10,839 nucleotides of DNA from Rickettsiales bacterium (lineage in GTDB: Bacteria > Pseudomonadota > Alphaproteobacteria > Rickettsiales > Anaplasmataceae), in contig JAITXQ010000046.1 of NCBI GenBank assembly GCA_031284675.1, positions 1-10,839 on the forward strand, given 5' to 3'. The position numbers were made by a program, and so were the translations under genes. The notes below the pieces were generated by a model, which was not told the origin of the DNA, searched no databases, and was given only the letters and a program-made list of their open reading frames with translations. Shown here piece by piece: positions 6,568 through 10,839 of the stretch. Within the stretch, counting starts at the first letter, position 1. Each line of letters begins with the position of its first letter.

Positions 6568-7590
6568 ATGGTCAAGCTGTTTAAATCACATACTATTTTT
6601 ATTGGATTATTAATAATTTGTGATATAATTAATTATGATGTTAATAGTTCTATGATAGAAATGAATAGTACCAATCCAGTAGTTACATTAAGGGCTCAAG
6701 CAGAAAAGTTTGATTTTAGCAAATTAAGAGCTGGTAAAGATAATGCTGAAGCGAACTCTGGTGAACAAATGTATAAAGACATCAATAGAATGGGTTTTGT
6801 CATTAATAGTAAAAGTATAGACAAAATTTTAACTGGTGCGTTAATAGCAGGAGCTAAGCAACGTGAATTTGATAAAATTTGGAACACACATTATGAAAAC
6901 AACAGTACACCTAATCAATACAAGGAGTTTGAAAGATTCTACAATTTAGGCAAAGAGTACACTCACCTATTACCAAAAGAAGGAGATGAAAATAAGAGCT
7001 ATCGCCCGTTTGCAAAAGAAGTTTTTAAGGAAATGTTTAAATATGCTGAAGCAAAAGTTCCAAGCGATCCTATTTTAGAAGAGTTAATAACTAGTTGTAA
7101 TCAATCAGGATATGAATTTATATATGCACCATTTATAGCAAAACTTCTTGATGAGCATGAATTATTTATGAATGTTAATGGTAGTAATGTTGATAGAAAA
7201 GTGTACATTGATTGCAGAAACCCAAATTCTGTAAAAGTTGAGTGTAAAACTTCCAGAATACCTGTGAATCTTTCCACAGAAAAAATAAGTGATATGTCGT
7301 TCTCATTAGAATTCACAATTGAATCTCAAAATGATAAAGATGATGTAACATATAAGGATGGTAAATTGTTACTTATTGCTCCTCGAGAACTGAAAAATTA
7401 CAAAATTGATGGCAAAAATTTATTTGATATTATTAAAGAGTATTTTTACAAATTCTGTGAGAAGTTAGGATTTAAGTTTGAAGCAAAGATAGAACATAGT
7501 TTAGGTAATCCACTAGAAGTAAACAGCCATCTGAAAAGTGTAGAACCTCCTGTTCATAATAATGAACATGGAACTGTGCCTGGGAGCTGA
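6568..7590 (+). CDS. Hypothetical protein, putatively exported
   Basis: I do not recognise this 340-residue protein. The N-terminus has basic residues (K3, K6) and a hydrophobic run, TIFIGLLIICDII (9-21), that could be a Sec signal peptide or a membrane anchor; NSS (26-28) before Met29 would be near a cleavage site. The rest is soluble: a mostly helical part (about 60-200, rich in Lys/Glu/Phe/Tyr) and a part of likely beta strands (205-275), ending in a helix (283-300) and a loose Pro/His/Asn-rich tail. Four cysteines lie at 177, 216, 226 and 297. No ribosome binding site precedes the ATG at 6568, and an extended -10 promoter (6621-6629) lies inside the frame. Translation from Met29 (6652) would remove the hydrophobic segment. 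The stop is 3 bp from the convergent miaA stop. Rickettsiales-specific origin is inferred. Confidence 0.75.
   Translation: MVKLFKSHTIFIGLLIICDIINYDVNSSMIEMNSTNPVVTLRAQAEKFDFSKLRAGKDNAEANSGEQMYKDINRMGFVINSKSIDKILTGALIAGAKQREFDKIWNTHYENNSTPNQYKEFERFYNLGKEYTHLLPKEGDENKSYRPFAKEVFKEMFKYAEAKVPSDPILEELITSCNQSGYEFIYAPFIAKLLDEHELFMNVNGSNVDRKVYIDCRNPNSVKVECKTSRIPVNLSTEKISDMSFSLEFTIESQNDKDDVTYKDGKLLLIAPRELKNYKIDGKNLFDIIKEYFYKFCEKLGFKFEAKIEHSLGNPLEVNSHLKSVEPPVHNNEHGTVPGS
6602..6629 (+). promoter_or_regulatory. Extended -10 promoter-like site inside the 5' end of the exported-protein frame
   Basis: TGATATAAT (6621-6629) is a perfect extended -10 (TGn followed by TATAAT). The -35 is weak: TTGGAT at 6602-6607 with a 16 bp spacer. 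Transcription would begin near 6636, after the ATG at 6568 but just before the in-frame ATG at 6652. This makes the true start of the gene uncertain. Confidence 0.4.
7551..7568. terminator. Possible hairpin at the convergent junction
   Basis: TGTTCAT (7551-7557) and ATGAACA (7562-7568) form a perfect 7 bp stem with a 4-nt loop in the last codons of the exported-protein gene, just downstream of the miaA stop. No T-run follows on either strand, so it is at best a weak terminator serving the two convergent genes, which leave only 3 bp between their stops. Confidence 0.25.
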
Positions 7591-7593
7591 TAA

Positions 7594-8487
7594 TTAAAAT
7601 ATCTCGAACTCTATTGATTTGTTTGCACAATCAATTATTTCAGAACTCGGAAATTGATTTTTAAACCAGGTGTACTGACGTTTTGCGTAGTGCCTTGTAT
7701 TGGCTTGAGCAATTTGTATTGCTTCATCTAAAGTAATTTGGTTTTTCAAGTACTTTATAATTTCCGGCACTCCATGCGCTTTCATAGCTGGTAAATGTGG
7801 AGCTAGGTTCATGCTAAGTAGCTTTTTTACTTCATCAATTGCTCCATTTTCAATCATTGTAATAAAACGAGAATTTATTTTTCGGTACACGTCTTCACGT
7901 CTAGGCAAAACTGTATATATCTTAAAGTTATTAAATAAAGGAGGTTGCCTGTTTTCTTGCCATACAAAGATTGACTTGCCAGTTTCAGTGATAACTTCAA
8001 GTGCCCTTGAAAGGCGATGCGAGTCGTTCATGAATACTTTACCTTGAATTTTTAAGTCTTTACTTAGCACTAACTTATAGAACTCTTTTTTACTTAAATT
8101 TTTGCTTAATTCACTTACATCTTTTCTTACTTCCTGACTTATTTGTAGTATTGACGATAAGCCTTGGACTAAACTGCTAATATAAAACCCGCTTCCTCCA
8201 GTAATGATAGGTATTAAAGAATTTTCTAATGCATTATTGACTTCTTTCCTTAAATCTTCTAACCAAAGACCCACGGAATAATTTTCTTTTGCTGAAACAT
8301 AACCATATAGTTTATAAGATTCTTCTTGTTTTGGCGGTTGAGCAGTAATTATGGGAATTTCTTTATATACCTGCTTTGAATCACAATTTATTATACTGAT
8401 ATTGTTATATTTTTTTATCAGGTTATCGCATAATTCTGATTTACCTGAGGCTGTAATTCCTGTAATAATTACTATATTGTCTCTCAT
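7594..8487 (-). CDS. miaA: tRNA dimethylallyltransferase MiaA
   Basis: MiaA transfers a dimethylallyl group from DMAPP to N6 of A37 in tRNAs that read codons beginning with U, giving i6A, the precursor of ms2i6A. The 297 residues fit the family. Visible are the P-loop GITASGKS (10-17, usually GPTASGKS), DSKQVY (36-41) containing the catalytic Asp and the tRNA-binding segment, GGSGFY (97-102), NDSHRLSRALEV (154-165), and the C-terminal QANTRHYAKRQYTWF (261-275), a strong MiaA signature. The ATG at 8487 puts the P-loop at the usual distance from the N-terminus; no clear ribosome binding site precedes it, which is common in this window. It appears to be a single-gene unit, divergent from the 159-residue gene and convergent with the exported-protein gene. 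Confidence 0.97.
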   Translation of the reverse strand: MRDNIVIITGITASGKSELCDNLIKKYNNISIINCDSKQVYKEIPIITAQPPKQEESYKLYGYVSAKENYSVGLWLEDLRKEVNNALENSLIPIITGGSGFYISSLVQGLSSILQISQEVRKDVSELSKNLSKKEFYKLVLSKDLKIQGKVFMNDSHRLSRALEVITETGKSIFVWQENRQPPLFNNFKIYTVLPRREDVYRKINSRFITMIENGAIDEVKKLLSMNLAPHLPAMKAHGVPEIIKYLKNQITLDEAIQIAQANTRHYAKRQYTWFKNQFPSSEIIDCANKSIEFEIF

Positions 8488-8562
8488 TTATATTAATTTA
8501 ATTAACATATGATAGGGTGTAGTAAAAATTTAGGTTCTACAATCTAAAATTCGGAGATTTTT

Positions 8563-9042
8563 ATGGCAGAAAATAACAACAATGATTCATTTACTAAGTG
8601 TTTTACAGAAAGGACTTCTGGTGATGGAAGTGCTTCAGAAAAAGGTTTTTCCAGCAAATATTCATCTGGAAATACCAAGGAGCGTGTATTGGGAGAAAAA
8701 GGCAAAATTTCTGAATTAGCAAACAAAAAATCTGAGCCTAAAGAAGCTTTTTCTGAAAGTGGCGGCATCAAAAGTAAAAGCAGAACTGTCAATGAAAGAT
8801 CTTTTGCTGATGCAACAAGAAGAAGTAGATCGGATCTCATATATTTAGTCCGTGGTAAAGATCGTGAAAAATCAGCGTGGCATTATGTATTAGTTGATAA
8901 AGAGAAAAGAGAAATGTTTCTGACAAGAAGCAGAACTGGCTCTATGGATGTTGCAGATTATGGAGAGATTTTGTATTCAGGATGGGGAGAAGATCCACCA
9001 CAAGAAATAGTTGATAAAATTAATGAAGAGTTTGGGTTATAG
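8563..9042 (+). CDS. Small hypothetical protein with disordered N-terminus and conserved-looking C-terminal domain
   Basis: The 159-residue protein has two clear parts. Residues 1-88 are low in hydrophobics and rich in Ser, Lys, Glu, Gly and Asn, so probably disordered. Residues 90-159 form a compact domain with a hydrophobic core and many aromatics: DLIYLVRGKDREKSAWHYVL (91-110), then a Lys/Glu/Arg stretch, DVADYGEILYSGWGEDPP (129-146), and a final helix to residue 159. I recall similar segments in hypothetical proteins of Rickettsiales, but I cannot name a family or function. There is no signal peptide or membrane segment. A CGGAG ribosome binding site (8552-8556) 6 nt before the ATG supports this start. 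It stands alone: miaA diverges upstream and a MITE-like element follows 22 bp after the stop. Confidence 0.82.
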   Translation: MAENNNNDSFTKCFTERTSGDGSASEKGFSSKYSSGNTKERVLGEKGKISELANKKSEPKEAFSESGGIKSKSRTVNERSFADATRRSRSDLIYLVRGKDREKSAWHYVLVDKEKREMFLTRSRTGSMDVADYGEILYSGWGEDPPQEIVDKINEEFGL

Positions 9043-9064
9043 CAAATTCGCATAACAAACGGTG

Positions 9065-9203
9065 GGCTTTGTTGCACCGCGTTCTAGCAATTACTGACAA
9101 AATTCGTTATAAAATGCTATTTACTTAATAAATTTACCAGGATTGGCATCGAAATGGCTAAATGAGTTTGTTGCCACTACATAAGGTGCGATGCAATAAA
9201 GCC
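9065..9203. mobile_element. 139 bp MITE-like element or insertion sequence remnant
   Basis: The ends are 16 bp imperfect inverted repeats: GGCTTTGTTGCACCGC (9065-9080) and GCGATGCAATAAAGCC (9188-9203), matching at 14 of 16 positions. Such GGCTTTGTTG ends resemble the terminal repeats of IS5-family elements (IS903-like), and Wolbachia genomes carry many IS5 copies. The interior has no transposase. I found no matching direct repeats at the flanks, so the boundaries are tentative. It fills most of the gap between the 159-residue gene and tsaC, so any tsaC promoter must lie in or next to it. Confidence 0.55.
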
Positions 9204-9235
9204 GATCTAGTTGCTGTGAGTAAGTTTTTAGCTAT

Positions 9236-9823
9236 ATGATATCTGAAATAATAAATGCAATACAGAGCAACTTGTTAGTATGTTTTCCAACAGAAACAGT
9301 GTATGCTCTTGTTTGTAATGCACGAGATAGTGGAGCTATAGAGAAAATATACCAGGTAAAGAAACGTTCTCAAAATAAGCCACTATCTATATTTGTTAGT
9401 GATATTTACAGTTTGAAAAAAATAGCAAAGATAAAAGAAGAATATATTAATTTCATAAATCATTTCTCCCCTGGACCTGTTACCTATATTTTACTGCTTA
9501 AAAATAACAACATATTGCCAAGTGAATTCTTTGAAGGCAGCATAGGTATAAGAATTCCTGATCATCCTATTGCAATTTCAATACTAAATGAGCTGAAAGC
9601 TCCAATAGTTGCAACTAGTATAAATATTTCAGGAGAAAAAAGTGTATGCAAAGCAAGTGATATACCTCAATCTATTAAGCAACATTTATCTGCAGTGATT
9701 GAAGATGACGAATTAGTTTCTGGTATAGAATCTACTATTATTGACTTAACTGAAGATAAGATTAAGGTTTTAAGGGAAGGTACAATTTCACTGCAAGCAG
9801 TAAATAGCATACTTTCAAACTAA
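9236..9823 (+). CDS. tsaC: Threonylcarbamoyl-AMP synthase (TsaC/YrdC/Sua5 family)
   Basis: The enzyme makes L-threonylcarbamoyladenylate from threonine, bicarbonate and ATP. TsaD with TsaB/TsaE then transfers the threonylcarbamoyl group to A37 of ANN-decoding tRNAs (t6A). The 195 residues match the short TsaC form, without the Sua5 C-terminal domain. Motifs: FPTETVYAL (17-25), KKRSQNKPLSIFV (42-54), SPGPVTYIL (78-86), GSIGIRIPDHP (101-111), PIVATSINISGE (123-134) and LREGT (179-183). The usual YGLG after PTET is YALV here, a noticeable but probably tolerated change. The ribosome binding site is weak. The MITE-like element lies just upstream. The stop is 17 bp before the holB start on the same strand, so the two are probably cotranscribed. 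Confidence 0.95.
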   Translation: MISEIINAIQSNLLVCFPTETVYALVCNARDSGAIEKIYQVKKRSQNKPLSIFVSDIYSLKKIAKIKEEYINFINHFSPGPVTYILLLKNNNILPSEFFEGSIGIRIPDHPIAISILNELKAPIVATSINISGEKSVCKASDIPQSIKQHLSAVIEDDELVSGIESTIIDLTEDKIKVLREGTISLQAVNSILSN

Positions 9824-9830
9824 GATCTAT

Positions 9831-9835
9831 AGGAG
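9831..9835 (+). promoter_or_regulatory. Ribosome binding site of holB (AGGAG)
   Basis: AGGAG lies 5 nt before the ATG at 9841, in the 17 bp gap after tsaC. It fixes the holB start. Confidence 0.75.
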
Positions 9836-9840
9836 AAAGA

Positions 9841-10677
9841 ATGAAAAAAGTCATAGGTCACAACCAAGCCAAAAAAAAATTAATGAATAACTTATCTGTC
9901 CAATCTTGGCTGATCTGTGGTAAAAAAGGTATAGGAAAAGCAACACTTGCAAAATTCTTTTCCACTTGGTTACTCATAAAAAAATATGATGAAGTGGCAT
10001 TGGACTTACACATCGTTGAAGGCGATATAATCGGAATAGAAAAAGTCAGAGAAATGAGAAACTTTCTGCATTTAAGTTCCATTCAATCAGAATATAAAAT
10101 AGCTATAATAGATAGCTTAGAAGCAATGACTAATAACGCTAGAAACGCAATATTAAAAATATTAGAAGAGCCGCCAAAAAACTCTAAAATATTTATAATT
10201 AGCCATAAGCCATATGATATACAAACTACTATCCAGTGTAGGTGCTTTCAGCTGAATTTACTTCCATTAACTTATGATGAAACAAAGCAAGTTGCTTCAT
10301 CTCAATGTAAATTTGATGATCAAACATTCGATGAAATAATTACTCTATTTCCTGGGATGCCAGGAATGGTAATAAATGCGATAAATGGTGATGCTTACGA
10401 ATCATACGAATATTTTTATACACTCTTTCATAATTTAAATAATCCCGATATAATTAACAAAGTAATCAATAGCGAAATCGAGCTAGGATTAGCGTCATAT
10501 ATAATTCAGACCTTCATTTTAGAAAATATCAAGAGGGAGACAAGTAATATTGAGATTCTGCTAAGCCAGTGGAAAAAAATCGATGAACTCTTTGTTACCG
10601 CAAAGCAATTTCACTTAGATAAAAAGCATGTTTTAGCCAATGCAGCTAACATCATAACTTCAGTTTACGAAATATAA
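9841..10677 (+). CDS. holB: DNA polymerase III delta-prime subunit
   Basis: Delta-prime is the stator of the clamp loader that, with delta and tau/gamma, puts the beta sliding clamp on DNA. The 278-residue protein has a P-loop-like GKKGIGKAT (27-35), an AAA+ Walker B/arginine region DSLEAMTNNARNAILKILEE (91-110) with the typical LLKxLEEPP-like sequence ending PP (111-112), and a sensor I segment with FIISHKP (118-124) and IQCRC (131-135). It is shorter than the approximately 330 residues of the E. coli protein. The four-cysteine zinc module expected after the P-loop is absent: residues 36-90 contain no cysteine. The C-terminal domain is weakly conserved, as usual. The start is set by AGGAG. 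It follows tsaC in a probable operon; an insertion sequence seems to begin after the stop. Confidence 0.9.
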   Translation: MKKVIGHNQAKKKLMNNLSVQSWLICGKKGIGKATLAKFFSTWLLIKKYDEVALDLHIVEGDIIGIEKVREMRNFLHLSSIQSEYKIAIIDSLEAMTNNARNAILKILEEPPKNSKIFIISHKPYDIQTTIQCRCFQLNLLPLTYDETKQVASSQCKFDDQTFDEIITLFPGMPGMVINAINGDAYESYEYFYTLFHNLNNPDIINKVINSEIELGLASYIIQTFILENIKRETSNIEILLSQWKKIDELFVTAKQFHLDKKHVLANAANIITSVYEI

Positions 10678-10680
10678 TAC

Positions 10681-10710
10681 TTGTAACATAAATTTATGAT
10701 AAAATATTAT
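10681..10710 (+). promoter_or_regulatory. Possible promoter upstream of the transposase frame
   Basis: TTGTAA (10681-10686, 4/6) and TATTAT (10705-10710, 5/6) are separated by 18 bp, between holB and the transposase frame. The spacer contains the palindrome CATAAATTTATG (10687-10698). It may belong to the insertion sequence or lie just outside it; AT-richness makes chance matches likely. Confidence 0.25.
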
Positions 10711-10771
10711 TAATTTAATACTTATAACGCTAATTCTGGATTAAAAAGAGAATAGAAAAGGCAGGAGAGTA

Positions 10772-10813
10772 GGGTAAACTCAACAAATACAAAAAAAATA
10801 GATGAGGTTACCC
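10772..10813 (+). promoter_or_regulatory. Hairpin covering the ribosome binding site of the transposase
   Basis: GGGTAAACTCA (10772-10782) and TGAGGTTACCC (10803-10813) pair at 10 of 11 positions around a 20-nt A-rich loop. The right arm contains the GAGG ribosome binding site (10804-10807) and ends directly before the ATG at 10814. In RNA that reads through from upstream it could hide the ribosome binding site and limit transposase synthesis, a strategy known for several insertion sequences. The regulatory role is inferred. Confidence 0.45.
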
Positions 10814-10839
10814 ATGGAAGATATAACAAAACTGTTTTG
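10814..10839 (+). CDS. Start of a transposase gene, probably IS982 family (cut by window edge)
   Basis: The frame begins ATG with a GAGG ribosome binding site 6 nt upstream and encodes MEDITKLF before the window ends. Transposases of the IS982 family, common in Wolbachia, typically start with a similar sequence (x-x-I-T-x-L-F/Y-C-x-I/V-D-D-F-C). Eight residues are too few for certainty. If correct, the left end of the element lies between the holB stop and about 10771, but no terminal repeat can be defined without the other end. Confidence 0.45.

Noticed and set aside
8544..8840. Leftward 98-codon frame opposite the 159-residue gene
   Set aside because: Antisense shadow of a low-complexity Ser/Lys region; the forward gene has a proper ribosome binding site.
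9094..9123. Promoter-like CTGACA inside the MITE-like element facing tsaC
   Set aside because: No -10 box better than 3/6 at the right distance.

Overview
The window looks like part of a Wolbachia chromosome (Rickettsiales, Alphaproteobacteria), or that of a very close relative. The DNA is AT-rich. Intergenic DNA carries the short palindromes built on GTCATCCC...GGGATGAC and CCAGTG...CACTGG that are typical of Wolbachia. Housekeeping genes on both strands alternate with lineage-specific hypothetical genes, and an insertion sequence seems to begin at the right edge. The species is inferred from these features and from family knowledge; no database search was run.

Layout, left to right: a gene-free 206 bp stretch; a leftward phosphomannomutase/phosphoglucomutase gene (207-1562); a divergent promoter region; a rightward gene for a 740-residue coiled-coil protein (1698-3920); a 540 bp intergenic region with a cluster of palindromic repeats and an unexplained leftward promoter-like site; leftward recG (4464-6512); a divergent rightward gene for a putative exported protein (6568-7590); leftward miaA (7594-8487), which converges on that gene with a 3 bp gap; a rightward gene for a 159-residue protein with a disordered N-terminus and a compact C-terminal domain (8563-9042); a 139 bp MITE-like element with imperfect inverted ends (9065-9203); then tsaC and holB, probably an operon (9236-10677). 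At 10814 a transposase reading frame begins, probably IS982 family, and runs off the window.

Functionally, recG and holB serve DNA repair and replication. miaA and tsaC each belong to a pathway that modifies adenosine 37, next to the tRNA anticodon (i6A and t6A). The sugar-phosphate mutase is a metabolic puzzle in an organism thought to lack LPS. The three hypothetical proteins are the accessory part. The 740-residue protein is the most interesting: a globular N-terminal region, a Ser/Thr/Pro-rich linker, long coiled coils, a cluster of TQT-like motifs resembling dynein light chain LC8 ligands, and an SH3-ligand-like PPLPKR at the very C-terminus. This would suit a host-directed cytoskeletal protein, but the host role is inference. 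No rRNA, tRNA or CRISPR array was seen.
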